A stretch of 64,000 nucleotides of DNA from the NCBI GenBank assembly GCA_918807975.1, contig OU964919.1, positions 16,758,001-16,822,000 of the forward strand. The letters run 5' to 3'. The translations under genes were made by a program, and so were the position numbers. Shown piece by piece: positions 31,736-43,697 of the stretch; position 1 is the stretch's first letter, and each line of letters starts with the position of its first letter. The stretch is from Aplidium turbinatum (Eukaryota > Chordata > Ascidiacea > Aplousobranchia > Polyclinidae). The notes under the pieces were generated by a model, which worked only from the letters and a program-made list of their open reading frames with translations, ran no database searches and had not been told where the DNA came from.

Positions 31736-32571
31736 CAGGGGTGGGGAACCTGCGGCCCGCGGGCCGAATGCGGCCCGCGTGACTTTTCCATGTGGCCCGC
31801 GTCAAAATTTCTTTACCCAAAGTATATTGGAACAACAGCTCAAAAGAGACTTAATAATTATTCGCTATCTCCGCTTGCAGCAGATTACGCATCAACATGG
31901 GTTACTTGACAGGGTTCCATGTGATTTTATGAGCCGTACTGCTTCCATGCTGGCTCAAGGCAGATTGGAAGAGTGTGATATGTCACCAGAGTCAACAAAA
32001 GAGACTTAAAGCAAGATTGTTGGACATAAAGAGTAAAGAAATGAAGTTAGATATTTTTGCCTCTCCTTGTAATGTGGTTGCAACTGATATTCCTAGTAAC
32101 TTCCAACATGAAATAGTAGAGCTCCAGAGTGACGGTACGTTGAAAGCGATGTAAGTTTACCAAAACATTCCACTGCTCAACTTTTATCAACGCTACATAG
32201 CCTAAATGCTGATGATTTTTCAGTCATGCGGAAACATGCTTTGAAATATGTGTCTCTGTTTGGAAGCACCTACTGTCGTGAGCAATTTTTTTTTCCAAAT
32301 TGAATCTAACAAAAATTCGACTTCGCTCCAGACTGACTGATAAAAACGTGATGCAGTTAAAAGTTGCAACATCTTCCGTGTCCGCAGACATCACACGACT
32401 CACCAAAAATAAAAACTTTCAGCCATCCCACTAGCTGTGAAAGTGAAATAAATCATTGTCTACTTCGCTGCATTTTTTATCTGTAAATAAAATTTCGAAA
32501 TTTTTAGTGGCCCGCCTGTGTTATTTCTCATTTTATGTGGCCCGCAATACTAAAAAGGTTCCCCACCCCTG
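31736..32571 (+). mobile_element. hAT deletion derivative with GTF2I-repeat-type transposase remnants, TSD ctttagtg
   Basis: CAGGGGTGGGGAACCTGCGG and AAGGTTCCCCACCCCTG have perfect TSD ctttagtg (31728-31735, 32572-32579). The + strand retains coding remnants: KARLLDIKSKEMKLDIFASP near 32008-32070, then HALKYVSLFGSTYCREQFFF near 32235-32290. That is the C-terminal half of a hAT transposase of the EPM2AIP1/GTF2IRD2-like type. Frames are broken. Confidence 0.85.
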
Positions 32572-32600
32572 CTTTAGTGGGTGAGGTGAGACACATTTAA

Positions 32601-33182
32601 CCCTATCTGTAGCGACACGGGGTTTTATGAAGACCCCCACTCTAGTAGTGAAATATTTCACAGAAGGAAATATGCTAGAAATGTGAAATTTCTTGACTTT
32701 AGTTTTTATTCTTTGCGAATTTTCTAAAACTAAACTAATCATTTTTTTACCTTCCTGTCCTTCACAATATTTCGTCTCAGGTGGCTAGACATTTTTGTGC
32801 AAAGCTAGTTTATATAGGCCTATGTTAATGTTAGTGCAATAAATTTGAAATGTAAAAACGCCCAAAAATACCTTATATTTATGAGCAAAAGTATTTTTTT
32901 GGTTAGTTTAGCATTACCCTGTGTTATAATTTAAAAATTTCAATTTTGAAGCTGTTTTTGGGAAATTAGAATAAAAACCTACTTTCTGACGTTTTTTCAT
33001 CTCAAACACTTTATCTCAATAAAGTAGGCTTTGTAATTCACAAGGCTCAATACACATGGCTTTGTAGCTCGTAGAATATTTTGGCTCTGTGATTTTCATA
33101 GCTCCCGTTATTAATCAGCACGGGGCTAAGATAGCCCGTGACGTACTTTCCGCGTACGAAAACAGCTCGTACTAAGACAGGG
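32601..33182. mobile_element. TTAA-flanked piggyBac-like MITE
   Basis: TTAA precedes CCCTATCTGTAGCGACACGG, and GCTCGTACTAAGACAGGG is followed by TTAA (32597-32600, 33183-33186). CCC/GGG ends with a TTAA target fit piggyBac; Kolobok also uses TTAA. Subterminal inverted GGGGCTAAGATAGCCC is present. 582 bp, no coding. Confidence 0.65.
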
Positions 33183-33186
33183 TTAA

Positions 33187-34330
33187 AAGTTAAAAATAGA
33201 AAGAAGTTTGTCATGGCATGACGAACAAATTTCTACAACATCAATAAAATAGCCTTGCCAAAGCAAGGTCGAAAAATAAGTTAAGACTCATTGTAGTGCT
33301 CCTTCCCACGGAAATCTTTAGTAAAAGGCGAAAGATTTATGCTGTGTGGAGAAGCCAGAGTAAAGAGTCCATTTGCAATATTTTATTTATTTGTCCAAAA
33401 TATTTTTGTGTTTGTGGAACTAATAGAATTAAGTATTCTTAATAAATTGTAATTTAGCTCAAATCTTTTAGTGTACCGTATTGAAATCAACTGAATTATA
33501 TTAAAGTTTCTAAAAAGTACTTGTTCTATTATTTCACAAACTCTAAACAATTATTTTTAATCTGGCAACACTTCATTTAGATTAAAAACAATATCGTAAC
33601 CATAAGCTACGGCGATCTAGCTAGGCTACAGCAGCAACAGCACCAGGCTAACATTTTAAACTTTAAATTAATGGTTGGTATTTAAAGAGATTTGGTGTGA
33701 GATCAGTCAGTTGAAACCTATTTATATAAGTGAAAATAAAAATTTTCTCAGAAAAAGAAAACATTTATACCTAGTAGTCCAAAGAAATTCAAACCATTTG
33801 GATGTAAAATCTTCATTGTTTCTCTCTCTCATTGTCAGCAGAAAAAGTTCGTCTTTGAGCCAATCCGCCATTCAAATTTAAAGAGGTAAGGTGATACGTT
33901 TCATTTTTGAAGACTTTTGCACCCCATGTGTTTTCCAGTCAGCCCTTTCAACTCTAATCAAGCACCAGAATTTGCAAATCCGTACGACAAAAGAAAAACT
34001 AGGCTACTGTCGACCCAGGCGAACCACCTACTGCCGTAGGCCTACTGTCAAGTTGAATGCACAATAATTCATCTTCGTGACTGTATTGCAGGAGCTATAG
34101 TCTACTTTCAGTTTCAATAATTAGTTTTCAACACCCGTTTGCCGAATTAAAAAAAAATTAAGAGTCATGGTCTAATTGCGCATTACAGTAGCCTATGTTT
34201 TCATTTTTGTCTGTGCCTAAGATTTTTTTTCGTGTTGCGCACAAAGTGAAAATCGGCCATTTATTTGTTCTCATATTTTATTCGATTACTTCGGCATTTA
34301 TCTCGGCAATTGCCGATACCAAATTTGAAG
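33187..34330. other. Intergenic, nothing recognised
   Basis: AT-rich, with no repeat or exon I can support. Confidence 0.4.
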
Positions 34331-34338
34331 GCTGCTAC

Positions 34339-34502
34339 CAGTGGCGTAGCTAGGGGGGCAGGAGGGCGGCACTTTCAGACTACGATTTTTGATTTTAATT
34401 ATAATCTGATAAAAAACGCATTTCATTTTCACATGATTTTTCTTGAGGGGGCGGCAAAATCTGAATCCTCCCCGGGCGGCACATTCCCTAGCTACGCCAC
34501 TG
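34339..34502. mobile_element. 164-bp hAT MITE, TSD gctgctac
   Basis: CAGTGGCGTAGCTAGGGGGG and TCCCTAGCTACGCCACTG have perfect TSD gctgctac (34331-34338, 34503-34510). A complete minimal element. Confidence 0.9.
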
Positions 34503-34668
34503 GCTGCTACGAGTGCTACGCCACTGCACTAGCCTGAATAATTTCCTAAAGTCTAAATAAACAGATGCCAAGCTAATGCCATTGTGGGATTTCGATACAA
34601 TTGGTTTTCGAAAACAAAGTAGAGTAACTGACCTTTATGGTTCCTGAAGCAGCAAGGAACGACTAACC

Positions 34669-35350
34669 GTTAGTTTCTCAACCTGGGGGTCGCGAAGGTC
34701 ATGTCATGAGGGTCGCAAAAATTCCGGAAAAATGAAAAATCTTTGCAGCAATCACTTTGTATACAGTAATGTTGTAGAAAGTGACTAATTGGTTGCACTG
34801 TTACGAAAGAGAACGCGTAGCTCGATTGTAGGCCAATTTATCATCCAAGTAGAACGAATGAACTGAGTCAGCCTGTTTAACAGTCTCAAAACGTTAGTTG
34901 TCGAAAAACCTTGGTCGGCGAAGTGAAGAAAATTGCAGTAATAGTGAAGAACAAAGTTGTTAAAAACATTTGTCTAAATCAGATTGTGCAGTTGCGTTTA
35001 GTGAGTCAGGAGTAAACGTATTTCAAGTCAACAGTGTGTTTTGTGCAAATGTGCAATGTAGTTCTCAGTGCTGAATTTATGAAACCATCCAAGTTAAAAC
35101 GGCATTTAGAAACAAAGCATTCCAATCACATCAGCAAGCATTTAGAATTTTTTCAACGCCATGTGGCCGGTTTGAAACGCCAAACATTAAAATTGGGACA
35201 TTCAACAGTTCTTTGACATTAAATTTTATTAAAATGTATTTTTGTGCTAATTTTTATAGCTTATTTATAGAAAAGAGAGCAGGAAGGGGGTCGCAGGCTG
35301 TATTAAACACCTAAAAGGGGTCGTGAACCACAAAAGGTTGAGAAACACTG
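34669..35350 (+). mobile_element. hAT carrying a BED-finger fragment
   Basis: The right end GGTTGAGAAACACTG mirrors TTTCTCAACC at 34674. The outer four bases of the left end have diverged. TSD gactaacc/gactaacg (34661-34668, 35351-35358). Inside on +, KPSKLKRHLETKHSNHISKH and LEFFQRH (35080-35160) match the BED zinc finger of ZBED5/SCAND3-like hAT transposases. The rest of the gene is missing. Confidence 0.78.
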
Positions 35351-35562
35351 GACTAACGAGATTAACTTAGACTACACTTCGAGTTCGCCAAACGTTTCTG
35401 ATTTGTAAATTTCCTGCAGACGTATCCATTAAAATTGAAAAGTAACAAATGAATTAGTGACAGCTTCTTTATTTTGTTAAGTGGAAAAGGACAATTTTTA
35501 GATTTATCTTTAGGAAGAAAATGAAAATTGCTTTCATGGCAATATAAAATAATCAAATCTCG

Positions 35563-35687
35563 CGTCATTCATGCATTGCGGCATTCGGGCCTTGCGTCAT
35601 TCAGGGCATGCGCCATTCATGTCTTGCATCATTTGGGTCTTGCGTCATTTCTGCCTTGCGGTCGAGGGAATGCGTCATTTGGCCCGC
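35563..35687. repeat. 16-bp minisatellite, six in-register units plus partials
   Basis: The unit consensus is near CGTCATTCRGGCCTTG. Units start at 35563, 35579, 35595, 35611, 35627 and 35643, then a shortened unit and a last CGTCATTTGGCC. Confidence 0.85.
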
Positions 35688-35739
35688 CGCATAAAGTCGT
35701 GTATTTGTTTTTAAATGTTGTAATTTATTAATCATGATA

Positions 35740-35782
35740 CAAATTTGAAAACTTTTACGGACCCCCAGTTGAGAAACGCTGA
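35740..35782. mobile_element. hAT right terminus, unpaired
   Basis: TTACGGACCCCCAGTTGAGA followed by AACGCTG is, on minus, CAGCGTTTCTCAACTGGGGG, a hAT end of the same style as 50911. The left partner was not found; the minisatellite may lie inside this element. Confidence 0.45.
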
Positions 35783-36085
35783 AAGTGTAATACGTAAAAT
35801 GCTGCAAAAAAAATTGGAGTGTGACTTATGTTTTGCGTTTGCAGTCGAATTGGAGTCAATATTTCCAAAATATTTGAAGCGAGAGTGGATTTAGAGTCGC
35901 AGAGTGGAGGAGGAGTCCAGAAAACTCGACTTCGTACGCATCTGCTTGGTGAGCATTCAGTCTTGACATGCAAGCGGTGTGCTCTACAAATCATGAATTA
36001 ATGTGATAAATCACGCTGAAATTGTGATCAAGTCAAATGCCGTATTTGGAGATAACTGTGTAGTGTATCCAGCAGAAGTGGGCAG

Positions 36086-36240
36086 TAACGCGCTACTTTT
36101 GTGGTAGCGGTGCTACATTTTTGATAAGAATGTCAACTTTAAGTTTTTCCCAACTTAGCGGAGAGGTGCTACATGTTCTGTCGTACTTCTGCTATCCGCT
36201 GCTTTCCAATTTAAGGTAGAAGAAACGTTTCAGATGTTTT
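36086..36240. mobile_element. Possible hAT left terminus
   Basis: CAGAAGTGGGCAGTAACGCG followed by GTAGCGG/GCTAC palindromic motifs matches a common hAT end style. No right end was found. Confidence 0.35.
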
Positions 36241-36399
36241 TGATGGAAACACTTGAGCATAAAAATAAAATTTCACCTTGAACCAGAGTTGTCAATTGTC
36301 ATCTTGGTCAAATCGGGCTCTCTTTGACTTTGGCTGGCGTTTTATTTTTTACTTTGGCGGGTGGCGGTTTTTTGGGCTCCTTGTTTGGTATCGATCTTG

Positions 36400-36704
36400 G
36401 TTTGTTTTTTTGAATTTTTATTCTTAGACTAACAAAGCCTTGATAGGTTATTTTTAGTTGCTTCGCGTACTTGTAGAGGCTTTTGACGCAGGGCGGTTAC
36501 CGAGATCGACAGAGTGAAGTTTCCTCTTGTGTTGAAGTCTTGCTGCCGGGGAATTATTCCATCCATAAGTTACCGCTGAATAAAGAGCAGTCCTTAGAAT
36601 GCGTTTCTCAAACGCACACCCCCGATACTCGAACCAGCGCCGCTTGATCTTGAAGCTTCTTCGTTCGTGAAGTCACGCGCTAACCAACTGAGCTACCGGG
36701 CGGA
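36400..36704 (-). mobile_element. tRNA-derived SINE, copy 3 (long head)
   Basis: The most complete head: TCCGCCCGGTAGCTCAGTTG with TTAGCGCG, then GAAGCTTCAAGATC before the B box GGTTCGAGTATC. The body is as in copy 1. Ends in TTCAAAAAAACAAACC. Confidence 0.82.
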
Positions 36705-36920
36705 TCATTAACACGAACATTGTTGGCATTAACAACACGCAAAATAAACATCAACACTCGAAAACAAGCTATGAAATGGAAAATGATATAGTAAAATCTA
36801 TTTGCGTATTTGTCATCATTTTTTTTTCAAGGATTTCTGAAAATTGCATTTGTAAACTTAACCAGTTACCTACTTTTTTGTTATATTAGAAAAACATTTT
36901 TATACTCTTAACTTAGTTAA

Positions 36921-37375
36921 GTGTGTAATAATTTGGTAGTATTGTTGTGTGTGTTAAAATTACAAGAGTGCATTTTGTGTTTACTGTTTCAATTTCAAAA
37001 TGTGTCCAAACCTCACTGTCATTCTTGCGGAATGATTTGTGAGATCCGCCTAATAAAACGATCCGTAAAAAAACAAGCAGTAAAAGACGATCTCCATAAC
37101 AGGCCAGGACACCGCGCGAAAACTGGAGGCGGATGGTTCAAGCGAGGTTTTTAGCTGTCACGCAAAGTTCTTTTGACTTTTGGGAGTGCGTTATTATTCA
37201 GGAAGCTAAATATGCTTAATAACAACAAATTTAAACTAACCGCTTCAGTTTTATTCAGAGAATTAGAGGTTTTTATGTGTGAAAACTAGATTAGCCTGGC
37301 AGTTAAGCTGCAGAGGCCAGCAGGCAGTGTTAGATATGCTAAGTACGTGAATTAAAATTGAAACCGTGATAATAG
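36921..37375. other. Intergenic, nothing recognised
   Basis: No recognised gene or repeat before the next SINE. Confidence 0.35.
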
Positions 37376-37506
37376 CCCTTGTAGTTTCGCATACTTGTAA
37401 AGGCTTTTGACGAAAGGCCGGTTACCGAGATTGACATAGTGAAGTTTTCCGATTGTTGAAGTGTTGTTGCGGGAAATTATTCCATCCATTAGATACCGCT
37501 CAAGGG

Positions 37507-38248
37507 CAGGGCCGGATTTAGCCTAAGCGCTGCCCTAGGTAGATACGAAAAGTGCCGCCCACTAAAAAAAAAGTTTCGATGGTGCGCTACGATTTATATT
37601 TTCAATTCCTTACAAAAAAGTTATTTGCACTCTTTATTTGAATCCGGTACATCAATGAATGTCATTGTATAATGAACTAATTGTTTAAAATCGCTTCCGG
37701 CGGGCTTTTTCTCTTGCAAACAAATCAATAATTTCTTCAAAGTCTGTAGAAACATGAGTTAATCCTCAAAAATGTGAGATCATTCATTGTTTACATACTT
37801 TAAGCATCAAGGCAAGTACACAAAATAGCCTGCAACTTTTCCATGAACCTAGCATTGACTAAAAACATTTTTTTCTAGGCTCCTTTAAGTTTACTAGCCT
37901 AACAGTGAAACAAACCGAACAAAGATTTATAAAATTTGCACAGACAAAGCCTAGTCCTCCATATATACTAAGCGAGACAGATAAATAAAAGAAGCGCTAA
38001 GCAGCACATATTGTTGAAAACCAATCAAGCGTGAAGTACTCTAGGGGCGATGACTTGCCATACATGACTTGCCGCACTGTTTATAAATGTGTCTGTGTGT
38101 GATGTGATAACATATTAATTAATTCCTATATATCTGTTTTGAATTATTATATTCACGTACAGTATTATCAATGTAATATATTCGTATATTTTGCCGCCCC
38201 CAATAATTTGCCGCCCTAGGCAACTGCCTACTGCTAAATCCGGCCCTG
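37507..38248. mobile_element. Non-autonomous CAGGGCCGGATTTA hAT, copy 1
   Basis: Ends CAGGGCCGGATTTAGCCTAA and TGCTAAATCCGGCCCTG; TSD ctcaaggg/ctcagggg (37499-37506, 38249-38256). The target is the terminal repeat of the larger hAT. Same family as 40022-40769, in opposite orientation. Confidence 0.88.
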
Positions 38249-38390
38249 CTCAGGGGTTCTTAAACTGGGGTCCGTGGACCCCCAAGGGGTACGCGGACTA
38301 GTTTTAAGGGGTCCATGAAAGATTGAAGGCCCAATGGAAATCTTAGTGTATAATTTCAAAAATGAAATAATTTTTTCAAAAGAAAAGAGA

Positions 38391-39360
38391 TTAATCAATC
38401 AATCAATCGTTTATTTATCAAAAAACAAAACACAAAAGTGACATAAAACAATAATACATATATACAATGTTTAGGTTTTGTTATTGATAGGGAGACAACG
38501 AAACGACCATACGGTCAACTAGTCAGTTGCCACCCTGGAAAGAATAATTTGAGTTATGAAACTAATCAACAATTTAACCAAATTGGTTACAATCAAAAAA
38601 AAAAACACAAACAAGACTAATACTTCGATTAGTAGCTTACAATTAATTGTCAACTTCATAGAATTGTATACTAGATTTTCCAACGAAAAGAAATCATGAA
38701 AATCAGTGGACACTGGACACCATGACAATAGACATTGTTGAATATAAGAGCTTAGGCCAAATGAAGACCCACTTATCAAGTATCATAACTTTGCAAAGCT
38801 GATGCTTTGCTATGTTTTTTGAAATCATAAAAAGATAACTTTTTGAGATTGCTTGGAACCTCTGACCACACCACTGGTCCAAATACTTGTATGGATTTTT
38901 TGCCAAATTCTGTATTAGTGCGTTTAACAAAATAATTATTGTTTGCTTGATATCTAGTGTTATGGTTGTGGATGAGTGAAGAACTTGTGAACAATGCACA
39001 GTAGGCAGAAGGGTACAAGTTCATGCAGACTCTGAACATGTGTTTTTTTACTTCTAGTGTACATATGTCTTCCAGCTTTAAGATATTCATTTTAAAAAAT
39101 AATGGACTGGTATGGGCTCTATAATCGCTTTTTGTGATTATTCTTATTATTCTTTTTTGCATTTTTCTGAGAGGATCTAGAACTTTGTTGCAAGCTTTAC
39201 CCCAGCTAGTAATGCAATATTGAAGGTGGGAGTAAATTAAAGTATAATAAACGGTTGTCAATGTGTCTGAATTCACATAATCTCTCAGTTTTAATAGTGC
39301 CCAAGAACCCTTTGCAACTTTCCCACAGACTTGTTCTATGTGGTGTTTCCACGTTAACTT
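38391..39360 (-). mobile_element. 5'-truncated LINE (CR1/L2-like) with GATT-repeat tail
   Basis: On minus, an open frame runs from about 39360 to 38776: NLTWKHHIEQVCGKVAKGSW, YYTLIYSHLQYCITSWGKAC, LRKMQKRIIRIITKSDYRAH, HNHNTRYQANNNYFVKRTNT, FGPVVWSEVPSNLKKLSFYD. It is the post-RT C-terminal region of a non-LTR retrotransposon. A 3' UTR follows, ending in GATTGATTGATTGATT at 38392-38407. The frame is intact over this piece. Confidence 0.85.
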
Positions 39361-39534
39361 ATATTAAGTTTAAACAACGCTGATGATTTTCCTCAGGTCA
39401 TCGTTTTTCATTGCTTTTTACATCGCCATGCATTAGCTTCGAAAACTTTCCCAACAAATTTGAAAGAAATTTTGTCTAGTAGTGTGAAAATCGTTAATTT
39501 TATCAGAGCTCGTGCTTTGAACCATCAAGACTAG

Positions 39535-39645
<111 letters not shown>

Positions 39646-40021
39646 TAAGAGACAAAAATATTGAACTCTCAAAGCAGTTTGACAGTGATGGGTTTATTCA
39701 AGGGTTAGCCTACTTGGCGGATGTTTTTACTCATATGAATGAGGTAAATCCTTCTATTCAAGGCCCTACCGTTACAACTATGAACGCTTCTGAAAAATTT
39801 AAAGCTTTTCAGGACATGTTATCTCTGTGGAAAAAGAGACTAACAACTATTTTAATTTCTCAACGTTGGAAGAATTGATGCTTCAAAATGGAACTGCAGT
39901 TTGTAATGCTCTACCATCTTGTCTGCACACGGACATGTGCAGACATTTGGAAGCACTGCAAAACTCTTTCAGAGGTTACTGCTTAACCGCTAGGATATTG
40001 AAAATACAGCATGGATACGTT

Positions 40022-40769
40022 CAGGGCCGGATTTAGCAGTAGGCAGTTGCCTAGGGCGGCAAATTATTGGGGCGGCAAAATATACAAGTATATTACATTG
40101 ATAATACTGTACGTGAATATAATAGTTCACAACAGATATATAGGAATTAATAAATATGTTATCACATCACACACAGACACATTTATAAACAGTGCGGCAA
40201 GTCATGTATGGCAAGTCATCACCCCTAGAGTACTTCACGCTTGATTGGTTTTCAACAATACGTGCTGCTTAGCGCTTCTTTTATTTATCTGTCTCGCTTA
40301 GTATGGAGGACTAGAGTTTGTCTGTGCAATTTTTATTAATCTTTGTTCGGTTTGTTTCACTGTTATTGAATTTAAAGGAGCCTAGAAAAAATGTTTTTAG
40401 TCAATGTTAGGTTGATGGAAAAGTTGCAGGCTATTTTGTGTAGGCTACCGTACTTGTCTTGATGCTTAAAGTATGTAAACAACGAATGATCTCACATTTT
40501 TGAGAATTAACTCATCTTTACTTGTTTCTACAGACTTTGAAGAAATTGTTGATTTGTTTGCAAGAGAAAAAGCCCACCGGAAGCGATTTTAAACAATTAG
40601 TTCATTATAGCCTACAATGACATTCATTGATGTATTCAAATAAACAGTGCAAATCACTTTTTTGTAAGGAATTGAAACTATAAATCGTAGCGCACCATCG
40701 AAAAATTTTTTTTGGGGACGGCACTTTTCGTATCTACCTAGGGCAGCGCTTAGGCTAAATCCGGCCCTG
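40022..40769. mobile_element. Non-autonomous CAGGGCCGGATTTA hAT, copy 2 (inverted)
   Basis: TIR CAGGGCCGGATTTAGCAGTA / GGCTAAATCCGGCCCTG; perfect TSD gatacgtt (40014-40021, 40770-40777). Its body is the reverse complement of copy 1, including TGGTGCGCTACG/CGTAGCGCACCA. Confidence 0.92.
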
Positions 40770-42054
40770 GATACGTTACCCTTTTCTCGTTGAACTGGAA
40801 TCTATCGGTGGCGAGGAACTTGCAAACGATGAGTTCATTGAATTAAGGGCAATGGAATCATTAAGAATGTCCTTCAATTCGAAAAGTATTGGCGATTTTT
40901 GGAGTTCGTTGACGCAAGCATATCCTTTTTTGGCAAAAAGAACCATGCTGCTATAATCCCTTTTGTGACTACATATTTATGTGAGTCAGGATTTTAAACG
41001 TTGGTAACTATCAAAACAAAGAGTCGAAACCAGTTGGATGCAAAGGATTACATGCGTGTTTGTTGCCCTATCAAAGACGATGCCACAATTTCATGTTCTT
41101 GTTGACAACTAACGGCAGCATCCATCACATGAATGAAGTTAAATAGAAGATATTGCAAAACAATCTGCATTCGCTGTTTCTTAAATTTAATAAAACATAA
41201 ATTTTGTTACTAATTCATTTTAATTTTATTGCGTTATGTCCAACTCATGCTGATCAAAAAAGTTTCTCCGACTAGGCCACAAAGGGGGTCCGCGTTAAAA
41301 AAAGTTTAAGAACCCCTGCGCTAAATGGAGAGTATAGTCCTTAGAATGCGTTGCTCAAGCGCAACCCCCGAGAGTCGAACCAGTGCTGCTTGAATTTAAA
41401 GCTTCTTTGCACACGAAGTCACGGCAGAAATGTCCGCCGTCACAGCATGTGATGTCCGCGAAAGCAGGCCCGTAACTAGGGGGGGCGGGGGGGGGGGGGA
41501 GCGAAGCCCCCCCTGCAATAATGTTCGCCCCCTCTCCCTCCCCCCTGAAAAAACTGATGTTAATTAACTCTGTTCGCTAACTTTTCAGTTTTATACCCAA
41601 TTTTTTTGTGTTGTTTAATTGTAAACATTTGTGTTAAACAGACAGACTCGAGATTTATTGCTGGTAAGATCCAGAGTAGGCCATGGCCACCTAAAGATAC
41701 GGCCTGATTTGTCACATTTTGCAGAAATTTCCAGGTTTTACTAACTTTAGGCGAACGTTTAAATAAATTTTTCTAAAAATTAGATTTTTAGGCTTTCTTT
41801 ATTCTTTTCCCCAGATGACACAATAGGTTTTAACATCCTCACATGTTAAAAAACAAAGAAAATTTGATTTCGAAGATTTTAGTCAGACTGTTAATTTTCA
41901 ATAACAGTCTGATTTTGCGTTTTTCAACTTACTTTTTCTCATTTGCTATTGCTTCTCCAAGGCAACAAAAAAGTTTTATGTCATTAGGAGACCGCAAAAA
42001 GTAAAAACATTTAAAAAAATGTCAGTCAAACACTAGCAGTAGCTGTAATCAAAA

Positions 42055-43697
42055 CAGGCCCGTAGCCAGCCGGGGGCCAGGGAGGGCCTCGCCCCCCCCT
42101 TAAAAAAATTTCACCCCCCCTGGCAAAATCCCAACATTCTTGAGCAACAGCTGCAATTATAATGATTTTTGCCCATTTTCCCGTTGCACAGCTCCAACTG
42201 GCCCAATTAACTACAATTGTTTTGTTTAGTTAACAGCTATGATGATTAAACAATTTCGCCCCCCCCCCCCCCTAACTCCTCCTTTGGCAACCTCAACAGG
42301 TTCAATTCAACCAAGGCCAACACGTGTTAGGTTGGTAAAAAAATTGTCAGAAACTGTGTAAAATAAAAATGTTTTGGGAAAGAATAATAACCTAACAAAG
42401 AGGGAATGGATTTCCAGCAGGCCTACAAACCGGTACAAATTAGGCTATACTTAATTCTTACCATTCTTAAATACTTACCATACTTAATTCATACCCATTA
42501 CTTACCATACTTAATTCTAAGGGTCAGTGATAACCAATCTGTGCAGTGACAAACCAAATTTGTGCAGTTAAGCAGTGTTTATTTTTTTTCTTCAATCCAA
42601 TCAGTGTAAATAAATTTTGTTTCTAGTTTTCTGATCTGTGAAGTGTTCAACCTTGCAGCAGATATTGCTACATTTGAATCTAGCACTGCCGTTTGTGAGT
42701 GTGGATTCTCAGTGTTAACAAGGGCTGACGCTCCCACTAGACGGAGCATGTTACAACCAAGACAGGCAAACTTAGTGCTTATGGCCTTTGAACATTCTGG
42801 ATCGAAATCTATCGATTTAGACTTGTTTGTGAAACGGCTTGCATCCAAACATTCGCGAATGCAATTGCAATAGACTAGCTCACGGTTGTATAGGCGGAAT
42901 GTAATCATATATATCAAAATCCTCGGCACTAGCTTCTTCGAGCCAGTTAAAGTTTTTGCTCGTAACAAGTACCGCTATTTATACAACAAGTCAACAATTG
43001 CTTTGTTATGTTGGTCATTGTAATATGGTTGCCGTGATAAGAGACCAGTGTTGGTCTTAACCAGTGGCGTAGCCAAAGGGGGGGGTTACAACCCCCCCCT
43101 ATGGCACGCGTGTGACGTCACGATATTGAGAATGATGCTTTCAGTCTCTTTATGCTTGAGCATGATGCTTTCAGTCTAAAAAAATTTGCCTAATTTTAAA
43201 CAAAACTGCATTAAAAGAGCGAGTTGTGCCAATACTTAACATTCAAACATCTCAACCAGGAATTAGCAACAAGAAAACATAGAGACTTAGCTTTATTTCC
43301 GAAAAATGCTGAAGAAAACATGATCTTATCCTTTTGCTATGCCACCTGACAGCACCATTTTACAGGAATATTCATACCCACAATTTTGTTGAAAATGCTC
43401 TCAGAATGCACTAAATTCAAAGTAATTTTTCAATATTTTCTGGGGGAGGCCCCCAGACCCCCCGTCGCTGGGTGTCGTCTTAGGCGAACACGCCGTCGGG
43501 CTTCGCCCGCCGGTCGTCAAAACCTCTCCTTTCAAAATTCCTGGCTACGCTACTGGTCTTAACACTAAACTGACATATTGCAATTTTTGTGGATACCGGT
43601 GTTTAAGAGGTTAAAATGCCAAAATCATTCAAATTTTTTCGGCCCCCCCTAACGAAAAGTTGGCCCCCCCTTGCTCTGCGGTCTGGCTACGGCCCTG
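42055..43697 (+). mobile_element. Related hAT CAGGCCCGTAGCCAG, TSD aatcaaaa, nested level 2
   Basis: Left CAGGCCCGTAGCCAGCCGG, right GTCTGGCTACGGCCCTG, perfect TSD aatcaaaa (42047-42054, 43698-43705). The C-terminal transposase piece at 42643-42870, STAVCECGFSVLTRADAPTR ... ANLVLMAFE, is homologous to that of the surrounding element. Contains 43062-43555. Confidence 0.9.
43062..43555. mobile_element. hAT family B, copy 2, nested level 3, TSD gtcttaac
   Basis: CAGTGGCGTAGCCAAAGGGG and TCCTGGCTACGCTACTG with perfect TSD gtcttaac (43054-43061, 43556-43563). The body is the reverse complement of the 30149 copy. Confidence 0.9.

Noticed and set aside
35034-35216. Small host zinc-finger gene (KPSKLKRHLETKH)
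   Set aside because: The finger is the BED module of hAT transposases and sits between hAT ends at 34669 and 35350.
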